This document shows, in pieces, positions 33,393 through 44,874 of a DNA stretch of 64,000 bases. The notes beneath the pieces are model-generated. The model worked only from the letters and a program-made list of their open reading frames with translations, made no database searches and was not told the DNA's origin. Source of the stretch: Mixia osmundae IAM 14324 (lineage: Eukaryota > Basidiomycota > Mixiomycetes > Mixiales > Mixiaceae); NCBI RefSeq assembly GCF_000708205.1, contig NW_014575562.1:1616-65615 (forward strand). Reading direction: 5' to 3'. How positions within the stretch are numbered: the stretch's first letter is position 1; the number at the start of each line of letters is the position of its first letter. Both the position numbers and the translations under genes were made by a program.

Positions 33393-33723
33393 ACGTTGTG
33401 CTGGATTGCATACATCTGTACATGTGACTTTGCAAGCTCTGCCGGCCTAGGACGAAAAGTCCAAGCACTCCATCTCGTGGACCCAGCATGGCAACTCCTG
33501 GCCATGCTCGAGGTCGTGTCGCTTGAGCATGTCCTCCGAGCAACCCTCAAAATCAGACATGCACATCAGATGCGCGAAAGTTGTGACTCTGCCGAGCTTG
33601 TCTGCGATGAAGGTCAGTCTCGAGGCGAGAAGGGCTTACGGCTCCAATGTGACTAACGTTGGACGACCGAGGGTCGCATGCTAGCCTAGCAGTCAGCTCG
33701 GCAAGGAAGACGAGTCGGCACAG

Positions 33724-34158
33724 CTACCCAGCGAAGAAGACGATGCGGCAGCATTTGCGCAAATCAGGCGTGCCTTGGGTGAGCTCTCGCTCTGCTCGCA
33801 GGGCGATGCCTTGCTGATCTGGTTCATAATCTCTCGTCGAGCCTTTGAGAGTGACGTTTTCCTCTAGAAAGAAGGTGGTAACGATGTTGTCTTCTCCCTT
33901 GGGTCGAACAAGGATGAAGCCAAGTGTCGCTGTTCCCGGCAAGGCTACTCAGCCGCAGGGAGCGGTCTCCACTCAAGCAGACGCACACTGATTGTCGACA
34001 CTTTGAAAGGCCGTCTCGCGGGGACAAGCCAGCGCTTGGTATTTACATTTGACGACATACTGCTGCGAGTCCTCGCCGTGCGGCATCTCGAGTTGAGCAG
34101 ACCCATGTCGAGCGAGAAAGAGTCCGAGGAAGAGGAGCGTCCGTACGGGTGAGAACAT
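33724..34158 (-). CDS. Small secreted protein of unknown function
   Basis: ATG 34158 gives a clean signal peptide (MFSPVRTLLFLGLFLARHGS, cleavage around SAQ). An intron with GTGCGT donor and GAGTAG acceptor (about 33944-33985) joins SVDNQ in phase to SLPGTATLGFILVRPKGEDN. The protein is about 130 residues with four or five cysteines (VKCKYQALACPRE ... RKCCRIVFF). No known domain. Size, secretion and cysteines fit the loose class of small secreted proteins of plant-associated fungi, but that class is defined by size alone. It diverges from mL46 with 92 bases between the start codons. Confidence 0.6.
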
Positions 34159-34250
34159 GGCGAAGCAGGGGGGTTATCAGCAATCCGTGGCTGAAGCTGA
34201 AGGAGCAAAGTGTGATGTACATTTGAATAAATTCGACTGACACCATCAAG

Positions 34251-35115
34251 ATGCCTCGAGTGCTTTGCCGGCGAAGCGAAGTCCGTCGATTGCCAGCAAT
34301 GACGCTGCGCTGCACCTGCGGACAGGCTCTACGCTTCTCATCACGCCGGAGTCAGAGACGCTATGCAACAGAAGCAGCAGCAGAATCGCGTTCGTCGGCG
34401 GACAGCGAGCCTGCAAAGATTCTTGCATCTGCTCTTGTCTCGCGGCCACCTCTGATGCTGCCCGCGCTCTCGCCCTTTGAAGAGGCATACTACGCCTATC
34501 ATCGCAAGATACAAGCAGCCCTCGCCAAACCTTTCGATCCTACATTCTACTTCCGCCAGGGCTCTGCAGCCGAAAAGACGTTTGTGCAAGCAGACAAGAC
34601 AGGAGAGGACCCAGTGCCGTCTGCGATTCATGCAGCAAGAGATGAGCGCTTGGCGAGGGCGGAGAAGCAGAATGAGAGATCGCTCGAGCGTCAAGTGACG
34701 AGGACGGTCTACTTGCTGCTCAAGCAAGGCACAACCTGGCGATTCCGTGAGTTCAGCCTTTCAAATTTGCAGCTGCACTGAGACGTCTGCATCAGCACGA
34801 GGTCCAGTCGATACAGCAGCTTCGTTGAGAGAAGCGGCCCTGGTCAAACTCGAGACTGAGGCTGGCCTGAATATGGACGTCTGGCCAATAGCGGGCGTAC
34901 CCGTCGGTGTGCATTCTACGGGCTCTGACAAGGTAGCTACTAGTCAGTCTCCGACGGTCAAGCTGACGATATTGCAGACATTCTTTCTGCCCTATCGCAT
35001 CCTGCGTGGGCAGGCCAGCAAAGGCGACTTTGCCTGGCTCACGCGCGAAGAGATTCAGCAGCGCGTTGATGAGAGCTACTGGGCCTCTGTGGGCGATATG
35101 CTCGCTAGTGTATGA
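34251..35115 (+). CDS. MRPL17: Mitochondrial ribosomal protein mL46 (yeast MRPL17)
   Basis: A large-subunit mitoribosomal protein with a degenerate NUDIX fold. The Arg/Cys-rich N-terminus (RFSSRRSQRRYATEAAAE) is a presequence. Hallmarks are LSPFEEAYYAYHRKIQAALA, KPFDPTFYFRQGSAAEK and a short charged region. An intron (about 34750-34798) joins GTTWRF in phase to PRGPVDTAASLREAALVKLE, the NUDIX-like strand-helix of the family. Then LNMDVWPIAGVPVGVH, LTILQTFFLPYRILRGQAS and DFAWLTREEIQQRVDESYWA close the protein. About 270 residues, the normal length. Ends 22 bases before the convergent MCD4. Confidence 0.9.
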
Positions 35116-35137
35116 TCAGTGCATGCTTTCGAGCAGC

Positions 35138-38100
35138 CTAGTAGCGTGCATGAGCCATGATCAATTGCCCGAGCACTGAGAGCAGGCCGATGAACACGAG
35201 TAGCAGGCTTGCGATGGAGAAATGACTGATGCTCGTACCGACTTCTAGCCAGCTTCCCTCAGTCTTGATGAGATAGAAGAATGACATCGTCAACACATCG
35301 CTGATCGAAAGAGCTAGCAAGCTGATGGAGTAGGCTGGCAGGCCGAGCGTCCTTTGCAATGCTGCCAGAGCTGCCGATGCAAAGACGAAAGGTATCAGAA
35401 TCTTGAAGATGAGAAGAGCCGACATTAAGAAAGGATTGAAGACCGGCACGAGTCGATATACGGGCTCCAGGTAAAATGACGAGATCGAAGCAATGTTGCC
35501 CGTTCCGAAGAAGCCGACGTGAATATAATGCAGGAAGAACACAGCCATGCGGAGATGAGTCAACCCAAGCTTGCTTTCCCCTGGCTGACTCTGCCGCCGT
35601 CGATATGCATTCAGTCGCGTTTCGAGGACGAGCCAGAGAGCAAGGTTGATAGCATAAGTCAGATAGAACAGCGTCTCGTATGAGATCGACAGAAGGCCAA
35701 AGGTCGGCACGAATGACAAGCATAGCAGTAGAAGTCGCTGTATGTAGTGCTGACGGCCTTGTAAGCTTGTGACGAGCACAGCGAGCGAGAGTGCGATCAA
35801 AATCCAGCCTGCTGCTTGGAGAACCACGGGCAAGCCTTGTTTGTTGCGCAAGCGGTGGGCCGAGAGGCTTGTGACACACATGCTTACTACGATGAGAGCC
35901 GTCAGCATGGACAAGTAGTATCGGGTTGTCTGGTTTTCGTCTAAGGTCGCCTTAGCCACTGGCTGCGTCTTTATATCAGCAGATTGCAAGGTCGGGGACG
36001 GGCGCTTTGCTGCTGCTGCAAAACCAAGGGCGGCGAAACCGAGGCCTCCCAGCCATATGAGTAGCATATTCTCTCCCTTTTCGACCGGCAAAACAGTGAA
36101 CGCGCTGGCGGCTAGACAAGAGACGGTCCATGCACCGCCCAGCCCACGAATTTCAGCCTGGAATTCGGCTGTGGTCGTTGCAAAAAGCCACACGGTGCCC
36201 ATGAGCATGAAGAGCGCGCTGAAGACGGATCGACGAAAGTAGCCAAGCAGCATGAGTTCCAGCACTAGTACCGTTGCTACCATGGCGAGACCGCACTGCG
36301 CCAGCTGATCGTAGCTGATGCGTTTCAAGGCGGACCTTATTAGGGGCAAGTTTCGCGCGAGAGCGGTGAAGAAGTAGGCCGGAAAGGCAACATATAGGAA
36401 ATATGTCCATTTGGCCTTTTCGAGGGCAAGACGCAAGCCGATGCTCGCAAAAAGGCCCGCTGAGGCGAGAGCAGACAGATTCCATGCTGGCTGAAGATTG
36501 GGTGGCACTGCCACGAGCACGAATGCCTTCAGAAGATGCAAGAGGCTGAGGAGCATCCAGCCGACATAGCCTGCCGTGACGACTGAGCGTAACAAGAGCC
36601 AGTCGTATCGGTGCAGGTAGTCCAAGCCGGACTGTGCTGCGTCGGCAAGCTCGCGTTGTAAGACCTCTGCTTCGTCGTATGCTTGACGATCGAATGCTTC
36701 ATTGATCGCGGCCAGTCGCATGACGCTTGAACGCGCGTCCGTAGCATCGTCTGGTAGTTCGCCGAAAGGCTTGAACCGCAATGCTGACTTTGCTTTCAGG
36801 TCGTGTTTGACGTGGTACTGCTCTAAGCGCTGACGCGTGTTGGCCAGCGCGGCAGTCACCTTGTACTTCTTGTCAGCGGCAAGATAGTCTGTCATGAGCG
36901 TACCTGCGCTATTTGCAGGGTCCGGTATGCCCACGAGAGCTGCCATGAGCGAAGCGATGTCTGCTTGGGCAACATCGTTCCGCGTAGATGCAGGTAAAGA
37001 CCATTCGCCAAGTATGCCGTCCAGCTGATGCGAAGCGACGCCTGAGCCCCAAGCAATGAGAGGCGTACGGGTATTGTCCGGGTCTCCATCGCCATGATTG
37101 CCAATGTTACTCATACCGTGATCAGCCGTAAAGACAAAGGCGGTTTTGCGATCGCCGTAGAAATCAGCGAACTTTTGCTCGACCTTCTGAACGATGTCGT
37201 CGACGACCCGGATATTGTGATAGTATTCTGGACCGTGCGGGCGATAAGAGTGGCCTGTCGTGTCCAGGCCAAGCAGATGGAGGAAAAAGATAGACTGTGG
37301 CTCCCGAAGTTGATGGGCGAGAGTAGCATCTGCAGAGGCATTTGCGAACAGCGCGGTGAGCTCATTGTACACCCACACATCGAGAGCTGTCGCATCGCTG
37401 GTGAAATCCTCCTCTGACTCGTCATAACAAAAGCTCTTCATCTTTGGCTGGCCATCCGGACGGGGACTTGCTCCGTGCTCGAACATGGGAACTATGTCAG
37501 GCGAGCCAAATCCCCAGGCACGACATGACTGATTGAAGACGGAATCAAAATTGACTGGATTCAGTTTCCAGCCTGCGCAGAAGCGTGAGTGATGTTCACG
37601 AGGCGCAGGATAGCCACAACCTTTTGTAACGGCGGAGACGTCTTCGTACATGCCTGCAATGAGAGCTACATGACCAGGCCGTGATTCTGTGGGGACTCTG
37701 GTGTGCGAGACTCCCCAGGTCGCTTGACCACTGGTAAGCAGTGATCGCAAGTAGGGCGCTGGCGTTGTCCATCCTGCCGAGACAGTCGCGCCGTCGGTTG
37801 AAGCCGGTATGAAAGGAGGCAGAGCATCAAATGCTGGCTCCCGATACAGCTGAAATAGCTTGTCTGCTCTCAGACCGTCGCCTGGACAAAGCATGAGCTG
37901 TTTGTAGCCCGTCGCGCAGGAGGGAAGCAAGTAAGTCAGGCATAGAGAAAAAGAACGTATAGAGATCATGTCAGGCCACCGGCTGGCAGGCTGATCATTT
38001 AGAAATCTCGAGAAAGATCTTTCATCACTGTTGGAGCGGTGGGATAGGAGCTCGACTGACCTACTATGAGCACGAGTCTATCCGCTAGTCCTGCCTTGGA

Positions 38101-38367
38101 TCCTTGAGCGTCCCGGCTGGCTAGATCGGCCTCGCCGTCGCGCAGACGGGCGCTTGCGATGCTGAACCGACGCTGGACATGGATGACCGGCGAGACAAAG
38201 TAGATGTCAAAGATCGAGTAGAGCGAGACAAGGTGAAAGGCCAGTCCAAGCAGAACCAACGGTAGCGCTGTTCTCACAGACGAGCGCGCCTTTGCTGATC
38301 GTCTCGGGCCGCTGGAATACTTAGGCGTGTGCTGGGTAGCCTCGAGGGCCCCCGCTGAGCTGCTCAT
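35138..38367 (-). CDS. MCD4: GPI ethanolamine phosphate transferase 1 (MCD4/PIG-N)
   Basis: An ER membrane enzyme that adds phosphoethanolamine to the first mannose of GPI anchor precursors. ATG 38367 starts a Ser/Thr-rich cytosolic tail followed by the first TM (ALPLVLLGLAFHLVSLYSIF) and DIYFVSPVIHV. A long intron of about 170 bases joins RLVLIV to GDGLRADKLFQLYREP. The luminal alkaline-phosphatase-type domain carries SHTRVPTESRPGHVALIAGM, NFDSVFNQSCRAWGFGSPDI, LHLLGLDTTGHSYRPHGPEY and VFTADHGMSNIGNHGDGDPD, so all metal ligands are evident. About a dozen TM helices follow to the C-terminus. About 1,020 residues, as expected. Most of the coding sequence is one long exon. It ends 22 bases from the convergent mL46. 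Confidence 0.95.
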
Positions 38368-38583
38368 CGTCGACGGCTTGCTGTCATACTGCTGGCAAAA
38401 GTCGGTCAGGTCAGCGGAGGGGCATTCGATCGATCGTTCGGCTTGGACGCGACTCGCGATTGACCTGCGCGGAATGTGCTCGATGATCACTTTACAATGC
38501 GTGGAGGTTGCAAGATGACTATTGTCACAACAAGATTATAAGCTGTGTGATCCAGGAGCGCCAGCGTGTCGCAGATCTGGGCT

Positions 38584-41500
38584 TCATACTGAAGGGATCA
38601 ATGACTCTAGTGTCGACATCAGCGCGTCGATAGTGAACGGCTTCGAGAGGCTGCGAGGCATGTAGATCAGCATCGCACACTGATCACTAGAGCTTTTACC
38701 AACCTTGCGTCCATGCCTGCCGCAAGCATCTCGTCTACCTGCTCGCCTCGCGCGTTCGCGCTGATTGCAAGGATGGGAATCCGTGGCGTGAGTTTACCCG
38801 CTGCTTCGAGCTGTCTGATCTCTATTGTAGCCTCGATACCGGTCTTGACGGGCATAGTCGCATCCATGAGGACGACATCGTAAGCCTGATCAGTCTGTCG
38901 GGCCTGCTGATTAGCAACAAGAATGTCGATGCATTCTTGACCGTCGTAAGCCGGCGAGACCATGCAGCCCTTTCGCTTGAGCAGCGCAGTCAATAGCTTT
39001 GAATTGATCTTGTTGTCTTCAGCCAAGACTATCCTCCATTGGCGGGTAGGTACCGCGGCGATGATGGGCGGCGAGGGAAGATCGACCGCAGTCGTACCAG
39101 CGGACACGAGACTGATGATGCTGGAATCCGTGGAGCAAGCAGAGAGAGACGGCAAGGTGGGCGTCGGTGAGGGGGGAGGCAGCGTTTCTGTTGCCTCTCC
39201 GCGCGCCCCAGTCACATAGAAGCTGAATGTCGTACCCACGCCAGGAGCTGAGATGAGCCCGATCTGGCCATGCAAGACTTCTTCGACGACCTTCTTTGAG
39301 ATGTAGAGCCCAAGGCCTGAGCCGCCGTACGTACTCGAGCTACCTGCGCATCGATAGCCGTGTCAGTGGATATGCATTCGAGACGGGTGTATGGCCTACT
39401 ATGACTCGCTTGGGCAAAGCGTTGAAATAGCCGACTGATCTCTTCCGACGAAAGGCCGCAGCCAGTGTCGGCCACGTGCACGATAAGAAATCGCGTATCG
39501 TCGCCGTCGGACTCATCATCAGCCTGATCTCGGGCTGTCGTTGCATGTGTAGGCAGCTTGGGTCTAGTTGTGGAAACATCGACAGTGACGTCGACCTTGC
39601 GAGTGACACTTTTGCTGGTGAATTTGATGGCATTGGTGATGATCTGTAGTCCTCGTCAGGTCCTCGTCAGCTTCAGCGGTAGCGTGAGCGGGAGAAGACT
39701 TGCGTTGATGAAAATCTGGTCAATCTTCAGCTGATCAGAATGAAAGGTCTGCAGGGGATCGGCAGCGAGACCGGGGCCGGGCACGACAGTGAGGGCTATA
39801 TCCTTCGCTTTGATCTCTGCTGCAAACATGCGAAGGTTCTGTTTGATCACTGTCAAGGGCTCGAAGCTCGTTTTTGTGACAGTAATTAGATCGTGCTCAA
39901 TCTTAGACAGATTCAAGAGACCGTCGACGAGGCGATGAATATGTCGCGCACACAGAGAGATCGTCTCGATCTCTTCGCGCACCATTAATTCCAAGTCCTC
40001 GCGCGCCGAGCTCGCTTTCGGCCGAGTGAGGTCGTCCAGCATCAGTGCGCAGCTAAAAGTGACGGCGGATAGGGGGTTGCGGACCTGTCGAAACGTCCGT
40101 TGAGTACTTAGAGGAGGATAGAGCGCAAAAGGTACCTCGTGCGCGAGACTGTCGATAAAACGAGTAAGGGCCAGCTTTTGCGAGAGGACGTCTTCTGCCC
40201 GTCTTTTAGTGAGCGCTTCGCGATGCTTACGCTCGGAAATATCGACGACCGAGCCAGTATAGCCTAGCGATACGCCGGTCGAGCTTGTATACCACAAGCA
40301 GCGTACCTCAGTCCACCGATCGTATTCGCTGTCTTTGTGTTCGGCACCTGTCCATCGGATCTCAATTCTGATCTCTGGCTGCTGCTCCCGGATGGCAGTG
40401 GCCCAGACATCGAGTCCGAACTGCACGTCATCTGGTGGGCGAAACGATCAGACAGGTAGATGCCGTACGCAGTCAGCTTACCTTGATGGATGGAGCGGTG
40501 CCACTCGTTGAGCGAGACATCTCGAGGATGGCCACTGATAGCATACCACGACTCATTCGCGAAAAGAATGTTGCCCTCGAGATCCGAGAAGAAGAGGCCG
40601 GATGGACATGCACGAGCAAAGCTTTCAAAGCGCGATTCGGACTCGATAAATTGGGCAGTACGCTCTGTGAGACTCTCCTGCACTTGAGCCGCTTGTTTGC
40701 GGGCTTGCGCAACTAAACGGATACTTGCAGTGCCGGCAGATAGCTGACGTCGCATGAGATGGATGAATTCGACGTATGCCTCGTCGTAATCACGCCGAGT
40801 CGACAGACACATAAGACAGACTGCCTCGATGGGATCTGCCAAATTGATTCTGATGGCCATGATGACTACCCGTTCTATGAGGTCGCCAAAGGAAGGACAC
40901 TTGACTCCCGCGTATAGTGTGCGAGAAGTCTGATCGTCCAGCTCAATTGCTGTCTCACCTTTGTGTAATCGATGAAGGTATGGCTGGAGAAGCAGTGCTG
41001 CAGCCGGCAGGGGACCAGCACTATCGCCCGTGAGAGCAAGATCAAGGTAAGGTGGCAATGTGGCACAGGCAACGTTAGAGAAGGCCAGCTTGAATCCGGC
41101 GGCTGATTCGTTCGGTCTGTCGCCTACACGTGTGTAAAAGGTTGCGTAAGGGGTGTCCAGGCAAATTTCGGGTCGAATAAGGGTGTCGGTGATCCGCGCC
41201 CAGTATTGGTCAAGTGAGGCGCAATCCGCAGTCTCGCCGGCTAGAATATGCAAGGTCTTCATTCGACGACGCGAAAGAACTGAAGCGGTAGTATCGAAAT
41301 TGGGGACAAAGACGGCCGGGACGCCTTCGCAAGTGCGCATAGGTATCATTGAGTAGGAGAAGTAGCGTTCCTCGAGTCCGTTTGGCACAGTCAGAAAGAG
41401 CTGCGCCTCATCATAATAAACAACTTTGCCAGCGAAGCAGCCGGTCAGGATCTGGACCATCTGGTCGTATAGCTCTGGCCAGACCGCAAAGTAGGGCGTG

Positions 41501-42435
41501 CCGAGCATGGCAGGATGCCGAGCGCCCATTGAGATCGAGTGAGCATAATTATAGACGCAGACGAGGTCGTCAGACCAGCACATCAGTGTCGGCGTGGGCG
41601 AAAGCAAGATTGTGTCTACGAGACATCTGAGCGTGTTTGACCAAGTGTTGGGAGCGCCCAGGCTTGTAGACGCCCAGTCGGTCTGCCAGAAGTCATACAA
41701 GAACCGCCGATACTGCTCGGGCTCTATACCAGGCAACGTACAATCCGCAACGTCGTAGTCGTGCATAGGGATCTTGGCATCGAGTGAGGCATCCATAAAT
41801 TTCTGTCCAAGCGCTTTGCGCTCGCGATAGGATTCACTGGCAGATCTGCCTGCCCGCTTGGGCGTCATCGATGGCGGTGTGCTGTTGATGCTCATTCGGC
41901 GGTCGAGCTCGCTTCCCAAGACTTCCATCTCGCCGCTGTCGTGCATTCGCGCGCCGAGACTGTCTACGAGTGACCCACGACGAGATGCAGCAGGCGATGG
42001 ACCGTTCTCCGTCCTGGTGGCCAGCAGAATGCCAGCCTTTGCGAGATAGTCGAATGTCCAAGGCCGTCCAGACGCGTTGACGCTCGTTGTCATACTCTCA
42101 TCGATGTGCGAGCCCAAGTAGGGCTTTACGGCTGCCGAGAGGATATCGGTCTCTGAGCGACGCAGCCTTCGCTTGGCTGCGCTGTTCTGCCATGGATGCT
42201 GTCGGGCTGACGAGAACAATAGTATGGGCTCCTCTTTCAGCTCCAGATATTCGAGCAGGGCCTGCTCCGCATCCGTCACATCGCCCTGCAGCCTCTCCAT
42301 TGTGCCCTCACGGTCGCTGAGCGTGCATATGGCCTGTCCTTGAGCCTGTTGATCGCTTGTCACGAGATGGATTGATCGTCGTCGTCGTCGCGCGCCTCGT
42401 CGAATTAGCGGGAAGGCGCCGCGGGGAATCGTCAT
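38584..42435 (-). CDS. Hybrid histidine kinase with PAS/GAF-type sensor and receiver domain
   Basis: A two-component phosphorelay sensor. The N-terminal third is a basic/Ser-rich leader, then sensor modules: DFWQTDWASTSLGAPNTWSN with PTPTLMCWSDDLVCVYNYAH (PAS-like) and a GAF-like region ending at VCLMCLSTRRDYDEAYVEFI. A coiled coil and a second PAS (FESFARACPSGLFFSDLEGN, ILFANESWYAISGHPRD) follow. The HisKA H-box SLAHEV-RNPLSAV is split by an intron (about 40079-40140). The ATPase core has TDTGC-type VADTGCGLSSEEISRLFQRF and GGSGLGLYISKKVVEE. The receiver has IVLAEDNKINSKLLTALLKR, the phospho-acceptor aspartate in YDVVLMDATMP, and SLSKPF from the last exon. That last join needs a GTTGGT donor. 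About 1,200 residues. Likely a soluble cytosolic sensor; no TM segment is visible. Confidence 0.88.
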
Positions 42436-42477
42436 CGATCCCGATCCGCGCGCTTTCCGAGCTTCCACCAGCGACCG
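42436..42477. promoter_or_regulatory. 42-base gap between divergent start codons, histidine kinase / ETFRF1
   Basis: The histidine kinase ATG (42435, minus) and the ETFRF1 ATG (42478, plus) are only 42 bases apart. Either one gene uses a later ATG (the kinase has in-frame methionines near 42300) or the promoters overlap coding sequence. Confidence 0.4.
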
Positions 42478-42826
42478 ATGCGCGAGCTAGTCTTTAGGGC
42501 GAGGCAGCTTTACAAAGAGGCTCGCCGGTCAGCATGCTTGTATGGCAGATGCTGAAAACGGCTGCAGCTGTCTGTGCTCGGCCGATCTTATCCTGATCCT
42601 AACTATCGCTTCCACGAGAAGCTCCGACGTTGTTTTGCGCCTCAGGCAGGTCAGCGCGATGAGGAGCAGCTCAAGTCTGCGATAGCCAAAGCCGAGTTCA
42701 TCAAGAAGTATGCATAGCACCACAGAGTCTGTGATATGCTGACATGGGCGCAGAGAGATTGAAACACTATACTTTTTGAAGAAGTATCGAGCAATGAGAC
42801 GAGCATATCCGAAGCTCGAAGAGTGA
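42478..42826 (+). CDS. LYR-motif protein, ETFRF1/LYRM5 homologue
   Basis: A small mitochondrial matrix LYR protein; human LYRM5 removes flavin from electron-transfer flavoprotein, and the family also binds acyl-ACP. Three exons: 42478-42519 (MRELVFRARQLYKE), 42568-42707 (LSVLGRSYPDPNYRFHEKLR, RCFAPQ..., IAKAEFIKK) and 42754-42826 (EIETLYFLKKYRAMRRAYPK, LEE stop). Joined, it reads the family string QLYKELxxLGRxYP with F-R before it and LYFLxKYRAM near the end. The length is 84 residues, as expected. The first intron begins with GC rather than GT (48 bases, 42520-42567, ending TGCAG); the nearest GT donor (42527) breaks the frame. The second intron is normal (46 bases). Ends 63 bases from the convergent SNX4. 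Confidence 0.82.
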
Positions 42827-42889
42827 GGAACAACATGGATACATTGCATGACTGGTATGTTGTACACCAAACTGCATGAATTGCTATCA

Positions 42890-44772
42890 TTACGTGCCTG
42901 CGTTGATCCGCTGCAAGAACGGCACGCATTTCTCAAAGTCGTCCATCGTCTGCCAAACCTCATGAGGACACGTACTCTGCTCCTAATCTGGGAACCCACC
43001 TTTTTGTGCATCTCAATCTGTGCTTCTGCGAGTTCGGTGAGGATGATCTTCATCTCGATCTGCTTCGTGCGATCAAAGACAGATTGCTCGCGTAGTACTT
43101 CGTTACTGAATGCTTCGCTCGTCGTGTGCGCCGCGGTGACTGCTTCTTGCAGCTGTATGCGAGATCGATCAGTCACGTCTCGATAGTGTATGAGCTCAGG
43201 CCCCGTACCTCTTTGATCTTTGAGTCCAGCTTTGCCATCCTCGCCTCGCGTGACATATCCTGCTGACTTCCGCGCAGAGTGTCGACTTGATGCTTCAAGT
43301 AACCAGAGATTCCCAGCTTGGGTCCTGCACCTGATGCGAGGCGATCACGTTCGCTCGTCATATTTGATAGGTAGGCAGATAGGCCTTCGAAGTCGAGTTG
43401 CTTCTGATCTCGTAGCTTTAGCACCGACCGAAAGGCCGACGAATAGGCCAGCAGAGATTGTAGATGACTCATAAAGGGGTTGTAGATGGCCTGGTGCTAG
43501 TGTTGTACCTGTGTGTCAGCGTTGTTCTGCACCGGGACAGAGGAGACGGACGCTATCCTTGAGGGTCGCCTCAAACTCATCGAGCGAGCTTGCGAACCGT
43601 GCGAGAGGTTCTGTGATACCGGATTCGAGAAAACCCAAGCCTTCTATCGAGCCCGAGAAGTCGGCGTAGTCTTGAGAAAGATCTGTGCGGGCCCTGCTCA
43701 GATCCAGCGCGAAGAGCCCGATCAGCAGGATGACTTGCCGCCAGTACGACCTTTCATCCGATGATGCAAACGCTCAATGCGATCAATGGATTCTTCAAAT
43801 TTATCGAGCTGCTCCCTGAGCTCTGTAAAGCGCTCATCCGGTTTTCTGACTTTGGTGAACGCATTGACGAGCGTGTCTGATATGTTATCGAGGAGTGATG
43901 GCGGTGAGTCGGGTATGGGCGGATGTGCGAGATGCTTGTGCATTGTCACCGTCTGTTCTCCGGTTGAGCGAGCACAGCCGAGCGGTCAGCTTCGCACGCA
44001 CCCATTCTGTCGATTCGAGAAAGGCTTGCAGCAGACGCGAACGCGACAAGGTCGGATGCCTCGCCAGACGCTGCAGAAATCGCTCGAGACTGTTGGATGA
44101 GATTTTGCTCCATCAGCATGCGTACAAGTGAGAGAGCATGCACTGACTCTGCTCGGCGTCGCTCGACGAATTCCGTGCTGAACCTATCGCCTTTGATGTA
44201 TTCTACGTATTCGCGACGATGATGAGCTTATCAATGGATAGCCCAGAGCTCCACAAACCGAGTCTGTGCTTGTCAGGCAGAGGCGGCACGACGCAAGCTT
44301 GGAAATCCTTGGTGAGGTGATCTTTGAGAAAGACAAAGTCTTGATAGCGCCGCCTCGTCTCGAACTGCTTGCTCGTGAAGTTGGCGAGATCAGTCTGAGC
44401 CAGTCATCAGTCTGCTGCGACAATATGCGTGAACGCCGACCCGACCTCTCCTCTGATGAGATAGCTGACATAGGCCTCCTTGGAGCCCTCGAGCTCCTTG
44501 ACTGGCTCGCTGACCGATAGATCGAGCTTCCAGGCCGTCACTTGGCTTATACCAGGCATCGAGGAGGTGAACGCATTGCTAGCGATGGCATCTTTGCTAG
44601 GAGAAGGTTCCGAAAGGCCAGGAATGGCCGCGTAAGGTGACTCGCCGAATCCGCCATTGACGTCGCTGTGTCGACTCGTTTGGGTCGCGGAAGCAGAGTC
44701 CTCGGCCTGGTTGCGCTTGTCGTGCTCAGGCGTGTCCCAGGCTACACTCGCAAACGTTTCCTCGTCGTCCAT
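42890..44772 (-). CDS. SNX4: Sorting nexin SNX4/ATG24 (PX-BAR)
   Basis: A PI3P-binding PX-BAR protein that retrieves SNAREs from endosomes and supports selective autophagy. ATG 44772 (MDDEETFASVAWDTPEHDK), acidic/Ser-rich leader, then the PX domain: LDLSVSEPVKELEGSKEAYV, SYLI, TSKQFETRRRYQDFVFLKDH with FQACVVPPLPDKHR, and EYIKGDRFSTEFVERRRAE across an intron. The basic RRRYQDF and the RFSxEFxERR string are the PI3P pocket signatures. The BAR region follows in several exons (LLDNISDTLVNAFTKVRKPD, FTELREQLDKFEESIDRIER, FMSHLQSLLAYSSAFRSVLK, YLKHQVDTLRGSQQDM, VFDRTKQIEMKIILTELAEA). It ends TMDDFEKCVPFLQRINAGT at 42890. The end and several joins rest on splice phase and are a little less certain than the PX domain. 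Confidence 0.88.
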
Positions 44773-44874
44773 CTGTGAGCTTAGGCACTGCCAGCTGACG
44801 CAGACAGACCGGCGCGCGCGTCGAAACCGAAGTTCTCCTCACGATCATCGCGTCACGACTGCAAAGACCAAAGG

